The translations under genes were made by a program, and so were the position numbers. Positions 52,317 to 62,444 of a stretch of 64,000 nucleotides of DNA are shown in pieces (position 1 is the stretch's first letter; every line of letters begins with the position of its first letter). The DNA lies in the NCBI RefSeq assembly GCF_017873555.1, contig NZ_JAGGKE010000002.1:296782-360781 (forward strand). The letters are read 5' to 3'. The notes under the pieces were generated by a model. That model was not told the DNA's origin. It saw only the letters and a program-made list of their open reading frames with translations, and ran no database searches. This stretch comes from Halorubrum trapanicum. Its GTDB lineage: Archaea > Halobacteriota > Halobacteria > Halobacteriales > Haloferacaceae.

Positions 52317-52916
52317 TCACCGGTACCGCTCGGGGAGGTACGGGTCGAACGCCGACGGGAGCAGGGGGATCACGGCCGCCGCGATCTCCGCGAGCCGCCG
52401 TCTGAGGGCGGTGTACACGACCGCGATCGCGAGCGTGCCGATCACGACCGCCCGGAGCGGCGGATCGACCAGCACGAGGAGCGGAACCGACAGCCCGACG
52501 GAGAGCGCGAGGTCCTCGACGGCGCCGTCGTACCGCACGCCGCGCCGCGGGGGGATCCACCGCTCTCGGTGGTGGTCGTACACCGCGCGGTCGGAGTTCC
52601 CCTCCCACGGGCGAAGCTCGAGTCCCCCGCCGTACATGTCGGCGACGCTGTGGAGCGCCGCGCCGAGGAGGAGGAACGCGACGCCGACGGTGACGGCGGA
52701 GGGGGACAGAAGCGCCGCGAGCGCCGCCGGCATCGCGAGGACGGAGTAGTAGACGGGATAGTGGAGCGTCCGCCGGTGGCCGGTGTACATGTCGAGGTCC
52801 GGAAGCAGACCGCCGAGGAAGCCGGCGGCGAACCCCACCGGCGCCAGCTCCGGCGCCGCGCGCACCAGCGGGGCCGCGAGCAGCATCCCCGCCAGCACGT
52901 GGGTCGGGAGCATCAT
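52317..52916 (-). CDS. YdjM/DUF457-like membrane-bound metal-dependent hydrolase
   Basis: 199 residues, about five helices. The metal motifs of this family are present: MLPTHVLAG (His), GGLLPDLDMYTGHRRTLHYP (Asp and His cluster) and GAALHSVADMYGGG. Members are often annotated as LexA-binding or inner-membrane hydrolases; the real substrate is unknown (phospholipids suggested). A strong TATA-like atatatgagc/catatatttc lies at about 52937-52947 (minus) in the correct position. Confidence 0.85.
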   Translation of the reverse strand: MMLPTHVLAGMLLAAPLVRAAPELAPVGFAAGFLGGLLPDLDMYTGHRRTLHYPVYYSVLAMPAALAALLSPSAVTVGVAFLLLGAALHSVADMYGGGLELRPWEGNSDRAVYDHHRERWIPPRRGVRYDGAVEDLALSVGLSVPLLVLVDPPLRAVVIGTLAIAVVYTALRRRLAEIAAAVIPLLPSAFDPYLPERYR

Positions 52917-53056
52917 CGTACCGGAACGCAGGCGACAGAAATATATGAGCGTGTCGGGGCGTCGCGGTCGCCCGCGTCGGCGCCGCCGCCGACACCGCAG
53001 GCCGGTCCGGCGACCCTCCGCGGACCGTTTATGTGCGGGCGGCCGAACCGAGGCGT

Positions 53057-54175
53057 ATGCTCATGACGCCGGGACCGACCGCGGTCCCCGAACCGGTGCG
53101 CGACGCGATGTCCCGCGAACTCATCAACCCCGACGTCGACCCGCGGTTCCGAGAGATCTACGACCGTCTCACGGACCGGCTCGCGGCGGTGTACGGCGTC
53201 GATCCGAGCGGATACGGGAACGCGGGCGGTGCCGGCGGCGCGGGCGGCTCCGAGGATGCGGCCCGCGACGTCGTCGCCCTCGGCGGCGAGGGGATCTTAG
53301 GGCTGGAGGCGGCGGTCGCCTCGCTGGTCGACCCCGGAACCGAGGTGCTGTGCCTGTCGAACGGTCTCTACGGCGAGGGGTTCGCCGACTTCGTCGAGTC
53401 GTACGGGGGCGAGGCGACGCTGGTCGCCGCCGACTCAGACGAACCGCTCCCGCTCGACGCGCTCGACGAGGCGCTGGCGGCCGACGAGAGCGACTTCGAC
53501 GTCGCGACGATGGTCCACTGCGAGACGCCCACCGGGACGCTCAACGATATCGGGAGCGCGCTCGACCGCATCGAGACCGCCGACGCGGAGGTCCTCACTG
53601 TCGTCGACGCCGTCTCCTCACTCGGCGGCGTCCCGGTCCCCACCGACCGGATCGACGTCTGTCTCGGCGCCTCCCAGAAGTGTTTCAGCGCGCCGCCGGG
53701 CCTCGCGACCGCCGCGGTGAGCGACCGCGCGTGGGCCGCGATGGAGGCGCGCGACCCGCACTCGCTGTACGCGAACTTCCTCCCGTTCCGCGACGTGAGC
53801 GACGGGTTCCCGTACACCCATCTGACGACGGAGGTCGTCGCGCTCGACGCGGCGCTCGGTCTCCTGCTCGACGAGGGCCTCGACGCGGTCCGGGAGCGAC
53901 ACGAAGCGGCCGCGGCGCGGTGTCGCGAGCGCGGCGCGGAACTGGGACTGGAGACGGTTCCCGACTCCGAGCGCAGTTCGCCGACGGTGACCGCCTTCGA
54001 GGTTCCCGGTCGCGCGGCGGCGCTCCAGGAGCGGCTTCGCGAGGAGCGCGATATCATCCTCGCGACTGGGCTCGGCGAGGACGCCGGGGACGTCCTCCGC
54101 GTCGGCCACATGGGCCACAACGCGCGCGTCGAGCGCGTCGACGAGACGATGGACGCGCTCGCTGACGTGGTGTGA
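53057..54175 (+). CDS. Alanine-glyoxylate / serine-pyruvate-type aminotransferase (class V)
   Basis: 372 residues. Start MLMTPGPTAVPEPV is the family's entry motif. The PLP Lys is Lys208 (GASQKCFSAPPGLA) and the ring-contacting Asp lies in TVVDAVSSLGGVP. A Gly/Ala insertion (about 52-65) is unusual. The enzyme probably transaminates glyoxylate or pyruvate with alanine or serine. ATG chosen by a TATA-like gtttatgtg at 53027-53035. Confidence 0.9.
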   Translation: MLMTPGPTAVPEPVRDAMSRELINPDVDPRFREIYDRLTDRLAAVYGVDPSGYGNAGGAGGAGGSEDAARDVVALGGEGILGLEAAVASLVDPGTEVLCLSNGLYGEGFADFVESYGGEATLVAADSDEPLPLDALDEALAADESDFDVATMVHCETPTGTLNDIGSALDRIETADAEVLTVVDAVSSLGGVPVPTDRIDVCLGASQKCFSAPPGLATAAVSDRAWAAMEARDPHSLYANFLPFRDVSDGFPYTHLTTEVVALDAALGLLLDEGLDAVRERHEAAAARCRERGAELGLETVPDSERSSPTVTAFEVPGRAAALQERLREERDIILATGLGEDAGDVLRVGHMGHNARVERVDETMDALADVV

Positions 54176-54302
54176 AAATGTAGGATCGAAACCGAGCGCC
54201 GCCCGGAAACGCCTCCAACACCTCATTCCGACTGTGTGGTCGTGTGAAAATTCCAAAATATTAAGTGTATTATTCGAAATCAGGAACCGGTAGGTCTCCT
54301 CG

Positions 54303-55298
54303 ATGTCACGAACACTCCGAAACGGGAACGATCAGCTGCGGTTACCCCTCCGACTGGTGTGGAACGACGGCGAGCGACGCCCTCGCGCTCCCCTCCGTCT
54401 CGCCGCCGGAATCGTCGTGGTGCTCATGTTCGCCAACACCGGTCGGACCCTTCGACCGTCGCCGTTCGCGGGAGACGGTCCCCTCGCGGAGGTCGCGAAC
54501 AACCTGATAGGGGGGATCCCCCAGTCGGGGGGGATCGCCCTCGGCGTGGTACTCGTCGCGCTGGTCGTCGATCGGCGGGTGCTCACCGACCTCGGACTCC
54601 GGCTCGGACGCGGCGTCTGGCGTCGGTTCGCGGGGGGATTGGCGCTCGGGGCCGCGATCAGCGCTTTCGGCGTCGCCGCCGGCGTGGCCGCGGGGTTCTA
54701 CGAGTTCGGGGGGTTCCGGCTGACCGGCGGGCCGGGGGCCTGGGCGCTCCTCGCGGTCGGGACCGCGCTGTCGCAGCTGCTCGTCGTCGTCCCGGAGGAG
54801 CTGTTCGTCCGGGGGTACATCATCACGAACGCCCTCGAAGGACTGGACGGGTTCCCGTCGGTCCCGAGAAGCGTCGCTGTCGCCGTCGCGGTCGCCGTCT
54901 CGTCGCTGTTCTTCTATCTCACGCACTCGACGCGGGGCGAGGCGTTCGGCGTCATGGCCGGCGGACTCGCCGTCCTCTTGGGCGTCGCGTACGTCCTCAG
55001 CGGCGATCTCGCCGTTCCGATCGGCGTTCACTTCGGCGTGAACTTCGCGGCGATGATCGGCGGGTCGGCCCCGCAGCAGGCGACGCTCGTTCGGATCGAG
55101 TCGTCCGCGACCGTCGCGGAGTCGCTCGTCCTCCCGCCAGAGGCGGTGGTCGTGCGGCTCTTCGGGGCGGCCGTCGGCGTCGGCCTGCTGGTCGGGTGGT
55201 ACCGTCGAGCGGGGGGCGACAGACGCGTTCCCGCGTCGATCGTCCGCCCGTCGCTGCGCGGAGACCGCGGCACCGATGCGCCGACGGAGCGACGGTAG
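54303..55298 (+). CDS. CPBP-family intramembrane metalloprotease (second copy)
   Basis: 331 residues, about eight helices. CPBP motifs: VPEELFVRGYI (Glu-Glu and Arg), FYLTHSTRGEA (His), VGVHFGVNFAAM (His/Asn). Different from the copy at 31687 in length and loops, thus a separate paralogue. The preceding 127 bases contain AT-rich promoter-like sequence (aatattaagtgtattattc). Confidence 0.85.
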   Translation: MSRTLRNGNDQLRLPLRLVWNDGERRPRAPLRLAAGIVVVLMFANTGRTLRPSPFAGDGPLAEVANNLIGGIPQSGGIALGVVLVALVVDRRVLTDLGLRLGRGVWRRFAGGLALGAAISAFGVAAGVAAGFYEFGGFRLTGGPGAWALLAVGTALSQLLVVVPEELFVRGYIITNALEGLDGFPSVPRSVAVAVAVAVSSLFFYLTHSTRGEAFGVMAGGLAVLLGVAYVLSGDLAVPIGVHFGVNFAAMIGGSAPQQATLVRIESSATVAESLVLPPEAVVVRLFGAAVGVGLLVGWYRRAGGDRRVPASIVRPSLRGDRGTDAPTERR

Positions 55299-55427
55299 GG
55301 CGGTATCCGCACGTCCGTTCGGCGTGCGGCCACGGATGAGCGTCGTTCGTCCCGGACGTTCTCCGGGAGAGCGCCGTGGAGTTCCGCCTCCGGAATTCCC
55401 TTGCGTTCGCCCGAACAAGGTCCGGAT

Positions 55428-56414
55428 ATGAACCACCGCGAACTCGGCGGCGTCGGCGCAGTCAGCGAGGTCGGCTACGGCGCCTGGCAGATCGGCGGCG
55501 ACTGGGGCGAGGTGACGGAGGAGGCGGCGGTTTCGGCGGTCGAGGCCGCCCGCGATGCCGGAATCGACTTCTTCGACACCGCGGACGTGTACGGCGACGG
55601 CCGCTCGGAGCGGATCGTCGGCGAGGTCCTCGCGGACGAGATCGCCGCGGGCGACGTGACCGTCGCGACGAAGGCCGGCCGCCGGCTCGCCCCCCACGAG
55701 GCCGACGGCTACACCGAGGCGAACCTCCGGCGGTTCGTCGACCGCTCGCGGGAGAACCTCGGGGTCGAGACGCTGGATCTGGTACAGCTTCACTGCCCGC
55801 CGACTGACGTCTACTACCGGCCCGAGACGTTCGACGCGCTGGCGACGCTCGAAGACGAGGGGCGGATCGCGGGCTACGGCGTCAGCGTCGAGCGCGTCGA
55901 GGAGGGGCTGAAGGCGATGGAATTCCCGGGCGTCGAGTCGGTCCAGATCATCTTCAACCCGTTCCGGCAGCGGCCCGCGGAGCTGTTCTTGGAGGAGGCC
56001 GCCGCGCGCGACGTTGGCGTTATCTGCCGGGTGCCGCTCGCGTCCGGGCTGCTCACGGGCGCGCTCTCGCGCGACGCGGCGTTCCCCGAGGACGACCACC
56101 GCAACTACAACCGCGAGGGCGACGCCTTCGACGTGGGCGAGACGTTCGCGGGCGTCCCCTTCGAGGCGGGCCTCGACGCGGTCGACGCGCTCGACGAGCG
56201 CCTGCCCGATGACCGCCCGCTGCCCGAGTTCGCGCTGCGGTGGATCCTCGACCACGACGCCGTCTCGACGGTGATCCCCGGGTCGACGACGCCGGAGCAT
56301 ATCCGGGCGAACGCGGCCGCGAGCGAGGCGACCCTCCTCTCCGACGCCGAGCGCGAGGCCGCGAGCGAGGTGTACGACGAACACGTCCGCGAACACGTCC
56401 ACCAGCGCTGGTAA
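55428..56414 (+). CDS. Aldo/keto reductase (second copy)
   Basis: 328 residues. Tetrad residues: Asp/Tyr in FFDTADVYGDGRSE, Lys in VTVATKAGR, His in LVQLHCPPTDVY; the cofactor-binding region PLASGLLTGAL and VIPGSTTPEHIRANA close the barrel. Belongs to the YghZ/Tas-like group and not to that of 10792. Substrate unknown. It runs convergently into the FAD/Fe-S dehydrogenase gene. Confidence 0.9.
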   Translation: MNHRELGGVGAVSEVGYGAWQIGGDWGEVTEEAAVSAVEAARDAGIDFFDTADVYGDGRSERIVGEVLADEIAAGDVTVATKAGRRLAPHEADGYTEANLRRFVDRSRENLGVETLDLVQLHCPPTDVYYRPETFDALATLEDEGRIAGYGVSVERVEEGLKAMEFPGVESVQIIFNPFRQRPAELFLEEAAARDVGVICRVPLASGLLTGALSRDAAFPEDDHRNYNREGDAFDVGETFAGVPFEAGLDAVDALDERLPDDRPLPEFALRWILDHDAVSTVIPGSTTPEHIRANAAASEATLLSDAEREAASEVYDEHVREHVHQRW

Positions 56415-56470
56415 GAGGCGATCGGACGGGGAACCTCTCGCTCCGGGCTCGTCGCGCGCCGCTCCCCCTC

Positions 56471-59400
56471 TCACTCGTCGAGCGCCGCCGCCAGCTTCTC
56501 GATCGGGTGCGGGGGCGCCTCGGCGCCCTCGCGGTCGCCGAGCTGCGACCGGCAGGAGGCGCCGGGCGCCGTCACCGCGTCGCCGTCGCTGTCGGCGACC
56601 TGCCCGAAGAGGATCCGACCGATCGCCTGAGAGAGGTCGTAGTGTTCGCTCTCGTAGCCGAACGAGCCGGCCATCCCGCAACACGAGGAGTCGAGCGGGT
56701 CGACCCCGTAGCCGGCGCGTCGGAGGACCCCCACGGCGTGGTGGTCCGCGTTCGTCGCCTTCTGGTTGCAGTGGCCGTGGTAGGTGAGCGTCTCTGCCGG
56801 CGCGTCGAACGACAGCCGCTCGTCGACCCGACGGGCGTCGAGGTACTCGCAGACGCCCGCGGCGGCCGCCGACACCGCCTCGGCGTCCGCGCCGTCGAGT
56901 AAGTCCAGGTACTCGTCCTGGAACATCACGGCGTCGGACGGCTCGACGAAGAGGACCGACTGCCCCTCGCGAACGCGGGGCGCGAGCGCCGCGACGTTGG
57001 TTTCGGCGCGCTCGCGGGCCGCGTCGAGGAACCCGGTCGAGAAGGCGGCGCGGCCGGAGGGCGCGAGGTCGTCAGGCACCTCGACGCGGACGTCGGCCGC
57101 CTCCAGCACGCGCACCGCCGCCTTCCCGGCCGCCGGGTCGCTGTAGTTGGTGTACGTGTCGGGGAACAGCGTGACCGCGTCGACCGCGTCGCTCGGGTCG
57201 ACCGCGGGGCCGCCGCGGGCCGCGAACCACTCCTCGAAGCTCGTCGACCGGAACGTCGGCAGCGTGCGCTCGGGGGCGATCCCCGCGAGCGCGTCCATCG
57301 CCGTCCGGGCCCCGGGCACCTTCGTCGCCGCGTTCGACAGCGGCGCGAGTCTGCTCCCGAGCGCCGAGAGCCGGTCGATGTCGCGGAACAGGCGCTCGCG
57401 CAGGCCCGACCCCTCCCGCTCGTGGTGCTCGTGTTTCACCTCCGCCTTCAGCTTCGCGAGGTCGACGCCGGTCGGACAGTCGCTCTGACAGCCCTTACAG
57501 CCGACACAGAGGTCGAGCACCTCCGCCTGAAACCGGTCGGAGTGGATCTCCTCGTCGTCGAGTTCGCCGCGTATCGCGGCCCGAAGCATGTTCGCCCGGC
57601 CGCGGGTCGCCTGAATCTCCTCGCCGGAGGCCCGATAGGTCGGACACATCGTCCCGGAGTCGGTCTCGCGGCAGGTGCCGCAGCCGTTGCACAGCTCGAC
57701 GAGGTCGGTGAAGCCGCCCTCGTCGGAGAAGTCCAGCGTCGTCTGCGGCTCGACCGATTGGTACGTCGGCCCGTACCGGAGGTTCTCGCGCATGTCGGTG
57801 TCGGCCGCGGACTCGGGATAGCCGCACTCGGCGGCGGTGTCGCCGTCGACGTAGACGACCTTGCCGGGGTTCATGCGCCACTCGGGGTCGAACGCGGACT
57901 TCAGCTCCTGGAACGCCGCCCAGAGGTCCGGTCCGTACATCTTCGGGTTGAACTCAGTGCGCGCGAGGCCGTCGCCGTGTTCGCCGGAGAAGGCGCCGTG
58001 GTGCTCCAAGACGAGGTCGGTGACGTCGGCGGCGATGGCGTGCATCGTCTCGACGCCCTCGGACTCCTTCAGCGAGAGGATCGGCCGGATGTGGAGGGTC
58101 CCGACCCCGGCGTGCGCGAAGTACGCGGCGGAGGTGCCGTGGTCGTCGAGGACCTCCTCGAAGGCGGCGACGTAGTCGGCCAGCTCCGCGGGCGGCACCG
58201 ACGCGTCCTCGATGAACGGGTACGGCTTCGCGTCGCCGTCCATGCTCATCAGGAGCGGGATCGCCGCCTTTCGGAGGTTCCAGAGGTCGGTCTGGGTCCC
58301 GTCGTCGTACGCCTCGATGACGTCGAACGCGTCGCGGTCGCCGTCGCCGAGGAAGCGGTCGTTGGCGTCGGCGACCGCCGCCTCGAACTCGTCGACCAGC
58401 TCCGAGTCCCACTCCAGCATGAGCGCGGCCGCCGCCCGGTCCGGGATCGGCTCGGCGTACTCGGCGTACTCCGGCGACCCCGCCGCCAGCTCGACGACGG
58501 CGTCGTCCAGCAGTTCGACCGCGCTCACGGGGAGTTCGAGCGCCTCGGGGACCGCGCGCATGGCCGCGTCGAGCGAGTCGAAGGCGTACAGCGCCAGCGC
58601 GGTCTCCTCGGGCCGGGTGACCAGCGAGAGGGTGGCCTCCACGACGACGCCGAGCGTCCCCTCCGCGCCGACGAACAGCTTCGAGAGGTTGATCACCTCC
58701 TCGCCGTCGTCGTTCTCGTAGATCACCTTGTGGAGGTTGAACCCCGAGACCGACCGCTTCAGCGTCGGGTATCGGGCGTCGATCTCGTCGGCGTTCTCCT
58801 CGACGAGGGCGCGGACCGTCTCGTACAGCGCGGCCTCGCGCTCGCCGCCCTGCTCGCCCGCGACGATCGCCTCGTACTCGGGCGAGTCGAGGACGACGTC
58901 CCGGGTGCGGATCGGCGTGCCGTCGGGCAGCACCACGCGCAGCTCCTCGGTGTAGGCGTCGGTGATCCCGTAGCGCACCGAGTGCGCCCCGGTGGAGTTG
59001 TTGCCGATCCCGCCCCCCACGGTCGCGCGCGCCGAGGAGGCGGGGTCGGGCGCGAACTGTAGCCCGTCCTCGGCGAGTCGGTCGTCGAGGTCGTCCTGAA
59101 CCACGCCGGGCTGGACCGTGGCGCGGCGCGCGTCGGGATCGACCGACAGGATCGAATCCATATGTCGCGAGAGATCGAGCACGACGCAGCCGGGACCGAC
59201 GGTCTGTCCCGCGAGCGACGACCCCGCGCCGCGCGGTAGCACGGGGACGCCGTGGTCGGCCGCGACGCGCATCGCCGCCCGCACGTCGTCGACGCCGCGA
59301 GGGGAGACCACGCCCGCCGGTCGCGCCTGATAGACGCTCCCGTCGGTCGCGTACAGCACCTGCGCGTACTCGTCGAACTCGACGCCGCCCGCGACCGCGT

Positions 59401-59680
59401 CGCGCAGGTCGGCCGCGAGCGCCCGGTAGGCCTCGACGTCCGGTCGGTCGTGGCCCAGCGCGGCGGCCGAGACGGCCGACCGGTCCGGGTCCGCCTCGGG
59501 AGACGCGTTCGCCGAAGACTCGTCGGCCGGGGACTCGTCAGACGTGAACTCGTCCGCCGTGGTCGGGGCGCGCTCCCCGGCGACTCCCCCGTCGGACGCT
59601 GCTCGCCGCGCTCGGTCGCCGTCGCCGCTTTCGCGCCGTGCTCCCGGGTCCCCCTCGCCGGCCGGGCCTCTTCCGTTCAT
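56471..59680 (-). CDS. FAD-linked oxidase fused to Fe-S/CCG domains (D-lactate or glycolate dehydrogenase type)
   Basis: 1069 residues. N-terminus (1-75) is acidic and disordered. FAD-binding PCMH domain at about 115-290 (VPVLPRGAGSSLAGQT, GGIGNNSTGAHSVRYG); oxidase C-terminal domain about 300-600 (FSGEHGDGLARTEF, metal/flavin His); two 4Fe-4S clusters around 660-760 (CNGCGTC...CP, CVGCKGCQSDCPTG); then a heterodisulfide-reductase-like CCG part (SSCCGMAGSFGYE near the end). Oxidises D-2-hydroxyacids and feeds the quinone pool. ATG 59680 chosen by TATA ttttatg at 59705-59711. Confidence 0.93.
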   Translation of the reverse strand: MNGRGPAGEGDPGARRESGDGDRARRAASDGGVAGERAPTTADEFTSDESPADESSANASPEADPDRSAVSAAALGHDRPDVEAYRALAADLRDAVAGGVEFDEYAQVLYATDGSVYQARPAGVVSPRGVDDVRAAMRVAADHGVPVLPRGAGSSLAGQTVGPGCVVLDLSRHMDSILSVDPDARRATVQPGVVQDDLDDRLAEDGLQFAPDPASSARATVGGGIGNNSTGAHSVRYGITDAYTEELRVVLPDGTPIRTRDVVLDSPEYEAIVAGEQGGEREAALYETVRALVEENADEIDARYPTLKRSVSGFNLHKVIYENDDGEEVINLSKLFVGAEGTLGVVVEATLSLVTRPEETALALYAFDSLDAAMRAVPEALELPVSAVELLDDAVVELAAGSPEYAEYAEPIPDRAAAALMLEWDSELVDEFEAAVADANDRFLGDGDRDAFDVIEAYDDGTQTDLWNLRKAAIPLLMSMDGDAKPYPFIEDASVPPAELADYVAAFEEVLDDHGTSAAYFAHAGVGTLHIRPILSLKESEGVETMHAIAADVTDLVLEHHGAFSGEHGDGLARTEFNPKMYGPDLWAAFQELKSAFDPEWRMNPGKVVYVDGDTAAECGYPESAADTDMRENLRYGPTYQSVEPQTTLDFSDEGGFTDLVELCNGCGTCRETDSGTMCPTYRASGEEIQATRGRANMLRAAIRGELDDEEIHSDRFQAEVLDLCVGCKGCQSDCPTGVDLAKLKAEVKHEHHEREGSGLRERLFRDIDRLSALGSRLAPLSNAATKVPGARTAMDALAGIAPERTLPTFRSTSFEEWFAARGGPAVDPSDAVDAVTLFPDTYTNYSDPAAGKAAVRVLEAADVRVEVPDDLAPSGRAAFSTGFLDAARERAETNVAALAPRVREGQSVLFVEPSDAVMFQDEYLDLLDGADAEAVSAAAAGVCEYLDARRVDERLSFDAPAETLTYHGHCNQKATNADHHAVGVLRRAGYGVDPLDSSCCGMAGSFGYESEHYDLSQAIGRILFGQVADSDGDAVTAPGASCRSQLGDREGAEAPPHPIEKLAAALDE

Positions 59681-59704
59681 GGAGAAGGTGGACGGGATGA
59701 GCGG

Positions 59705-59711
59705 CATAAAA
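59705..59711 (-). promoter_or_regulatory. TATA-like box of the FAD/Fe-S dehydrogenase gene
   Basis: Minus-strand ttttatg, about 28 bases before ATG 59680; makes an upstream in-frame ATG at 59737 unlikely. Confidence 0.55.
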
Positions 59712-59801
59712 CCATCGTGAACGATGATTATATTCATTTAGGGCGGCGCCGAAGCGGGCCGCTTTTTCGGCGGGACCGCAACCGAACCGACGGAGACGAT
59801 C

Positions 59802-61409
59802 GTGGAGCACGAACGCGACGAGGAAGCGAGGGATCTCGACGACGGTCCCGAGAGCGGCGGACCGTCCGGAGACGGCGGCGATCGGGAGCGCGACGAAATC
59901 CCCGACGGCGAGCGCGAGGCCCTGGAGACCATCGCGCACGGGGCGGTGCTCACCTCGGGCGGCGTCGCCGGCCAGCGCGCGCTGATCGCGGCGACCGAGT
60001 TCGCGCTGACCCGCGGGCTGGGTCCGACGGCGTACGGCGTGTACGCGCTGGCGTGGCGGATCGCCCAGCTTCTCTCCCGGGTCGTGACGTTCGGCAGCGT
60101 CCCCGCCATCCAGCGCTACCTCCCGGAGTACGCGGGCGACGCGGACCGACGGGGCGCGGTCGCCGGCCTCGCGTACGCGACGACGCTCGGCTTCGGAGTC
60201 GCGATCGCGGCCGGCGTCTGGCTCGCTGCGCCGGCGATAAACGCCCGCACAGTCACCGAGCCGGCGTTCACGGGGACGATGCGCTCGTTCGGCGCGCTGG
60301 TCGGACTGCTCGGCGTCGTGATGGTCGCGTCCGCGCTCTTCCGCGCGGTCGGTTCGGCCCGCGGCGAGATCCTCTTCAACAAGCTGTTGCGGCCGGGCGT
60401 CCGGCTCGTCGGCGCGCTCGGCGCGCTCGCGCTCGGCTACTCCGTCGTCGGCGTCGCGGGAGCGATCGCGGCCGCGACCGGGCTGCTCGCCGCGGCCGCC
60501 GTCCCGCTCTCCGCGTCCGTCACCGGCGTCCGCCCGTCGCTCCGGGGCGCCCGCGCGGAGGCCCGACGGTTCTACGACCACGCGGCCCCGGTCGCGATGA
60601 GCAGCCTCGGGAAGGTGTTCCAGAACCGCGTCGACGTGTTGCTCGTCGGGGCGCTGCTGACGGCGACCGCGGCGGGCGTGTACAACGTCGTCCTCGTGGT
60701 GATCGCGGTCGCGTGGATCCCCCTCCTCTCTTTCAACCAGCTGCTCCCGCCCGTCGCCTCGGAGCTGTACGCGAACGACCGGACGGCGACGCTCAACGCG
60801 GTGTACGGCTCCGTCACGCGACAGATCGTCACCGCCGTCGTCCCGATCCTCGCCGTGCTGGTCGTGTACGGCCGGGAGATACTGGCGCTGTTCGGCGAGG
60901 CGTACGTCGACGGCTACCTCCCGCTCGTCGTCTACCTCGGCGGCGTCTTCGTCGGGAGCGCGGTCGGCGCAACAGGCTGGCTCCTGATGATGACCGACCA
61001 CCAGTACGCGCGGATGGCGCTCGACTGGCTGCTCGCGGTCCTCAATGTCGGGCTGACGTACGCGTTCGTCGTCCGGTACGGGCTGGTCGGCGCCGCGCTC
61101 GGTACGTCGCTCGCCATCGCGGTCCAGAACGGGATCCAGATCGTCCTCCTGCGCCGCTTCGAGGGGCTGTGGCCGTACGACCGCACCTTCCTCACCCCGC
61201 TCGCGGCCGGCGGCGTCGCCGTCGCCGCGATGTACGCGGTTCGGGCGATCCTGACCGGTCTCCCGGCGGTCCTCGCGGGCGGGATAACCGGAGTCGCCGC
61301 CTACGCGGCGTCGCTTTGGATCCTCGGCGTCGACCCCCGCGACCGCTTTGTCGCGCGGCGGCTGGCGCGGCGCTACCGGGTCGCGCTCGCGGAGCGGTTC
61401 GACCGCTGA
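59802..61409 (+). CDS. Polysaccharide/lipid-linked oligosaccharide flippase (Wzx/MATE-like)
   Basis: 535 residues from GTG 59802, about fourteen helices after a charged N-terminal tail (1-40). Typical segments: LTSGGVAGQRALIAATEFALTRGLGPTAYGVYALAWRI and FQNRVDVLLVGALLTATAAGVYNV. This is the polysaccharide-biosynthesis protein (RfbX/Wzx) architecture, expected to move lipid-linked glycans across the membrane, for example for S-layer glycosylation. No glycosyltransferases flank it, so pathway is uncertain. Confidence 0.85.
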   Translation: MEHERDEEARDLDDGPESGGPSGDGGDRERDEIPDGEREALETIAHGAVLTSGGVAGQRALIAATEFALTRGLGPTAYGVYALAWRIAQLLSRVVTFGSVPAIQRYLPEYAGDADRRGAVAGLAYATTLGFGVAIAAGVWLAAPAINARTVTEPAFTGTMRSFGALVGLLGVVMVASALFRAVGSARGEILFNKLLRPGVRLVGALGALALGYSVVGVAGAIAAATGLLAAAAVPLSASVTGVRPSLRGARAEARRFYDHAAPVAMSSLGKVFQNRVDVLLVGALLTATAAGVYNVVLVVIAVAWIPLLSFNQLLPPVASELYANDRTATLNAVYGSVTRQIVTAVVPILAVLVVYGREILALFGEAYVDGYLPLVVYLGGVFVGSAVGATGWLLMMTDHQYARMALDWLLAVLNVGLTYAFVVRYGLVGAALGTSLAIAVQNGIQIVLLRRFEGLWPYDRTFLTPLAAGGVAVAAMYAVRAILTGLPAVLAGGITGVAAYAASLWILGVDPRDRFVARRLARRYRVALAERFDR

Positions 61410-61464
61410 CTCCCCCGCGAGCGGATCGCGACGATTTATTGGCGGACCGCGACGTACTGACGGT

Positions 61465-62403
61465 ATGCAAACGATCGACCGCGAGTCGGCGGGGTCCGCC
61501 CGCGTCGCGATCGTCGGCGGGATCCACGGCGACGAGCCCGCCGGCGTGCGGATCGTGGAGCGGCTCGCGGCGGAACTATCACCCCTCGACCTGCCCGACG
61601 GCGAAGCGACCGACGGCGACGCGGAGTCCGAAGGGTTCGTCCGGCTGATACTCGCCAACGAGCCGGCGATCGAAGCCGAGACGCGCTACACCGACGCCGA
61701 CCTGAACCGGGCGTTCCCGGGCGACGCCGACAGCGACGAGTACGAGCGCGCGCTCGCGCCGCGGCTCGCCGCCGAGTTGGAGGGGGTAGACGCCGTGCTC
61801 GCGCTCCACACCTCCCACAGCGCGCCGCCGCCGTTCGCCATCTACAGCGACCTCACGGAGTCGGTCCGCCGCACCGTCACGGGGCTCCCCGTCGATCACG
61901 TCGTCGACGCGGGCGGGCTGCGGTCGACGACGCTGGACTCGGCGGTGCCCCACACCGTCTCGATCGAGGTGGGCCGTCAGGGGAGCGAGGAGGCCGTCGC
62001 GTTCGGCTACGAGGCGTGTCGGGCCTTCCTCCGCGCTCACGGCGCGCTCGCGGACGAGCCGCCGACGTTCTCGGAGACGGTCGTGGTGGAGGGCCGCGAG
62101 GAGGTGCCGAAAGGCGGCGGGGAGCCGCGCGTCCACTACGCGAACTTCGAGGCGATCCCGGAGGGCGCGGTGTTCGCCGAGGACGACGTGTACACCCACC
62201 GCGTCGAGGAGCCGGGCGTGGTCCCGATCCTCGCCAGCGAACGGGGGTACGACGACATCTTCGGCATGTACGGTCACGTCTCCGGCGTCGTGAAACCGCC
62301 GGGCGAAGGGGAGCTTCGGGTGTATCCGCTCGATGAACCGGTCGGTACGGGAGACGGCGACGGAGAGCAGAACGGCGCGGACCGGTCAGAGCACGCGGAG
62401 TAG
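61465..62403 (+). CDS. Succinylglutamate desuccinylase / aspartoacylase-family protein
   Basis: 312 residues. Zinc motifs of the family: GGIHGDEPAG (His, Glu) at about residues 18-27 and ALHTSHS (His) near 112; the substrate Arg/Asn region is TDADLNRAFPG. Removes acyl groups from N-acyl amino acids or similar. C-terminus beyond the beta domain is acidic (DGDGEQNGADRSEHAE). Preceded by TATA-like gatttattg (61433-61441). Confidence 0.88.
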   Translation: MQTIDRESAGSARVAIVGGIHGDEPAGVRIVERLAAELSPLDLPDGEATDGDAESEGFVRLILANEPAIEAETRYTDADLNRAFPGDADSDEYERALAPRLAAELEGVDAVLALHTSHSAPPPFAIYSDLTESVRRTVTGLPVDHVVDAGGLRSTTLDSAVPHTVSIEVGRQGSEEAVAFGYEACRAFLRAHGALADEPPTFSETVVVEGREEVPKGGGEPRVHYANFEAIPEGAVFAEDDVYTHRVEEPGVVPILASERGYDDIFGMYGHVSGVVKPPGEGELRVYPLDEPVGTGDGDGEQNGADRSEHAE

Positions 62404-62444
62404 CTCGGTTCGCGGTCGGGGAGTTCGGGTCGCGGCCGGGAGAC

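Noticed and set aside
54342..56684. 780-codon minus-strand frame
   Set aside because: Antisense to the CPBP and aldo/keto reductase genes, both of which have clear motifs.
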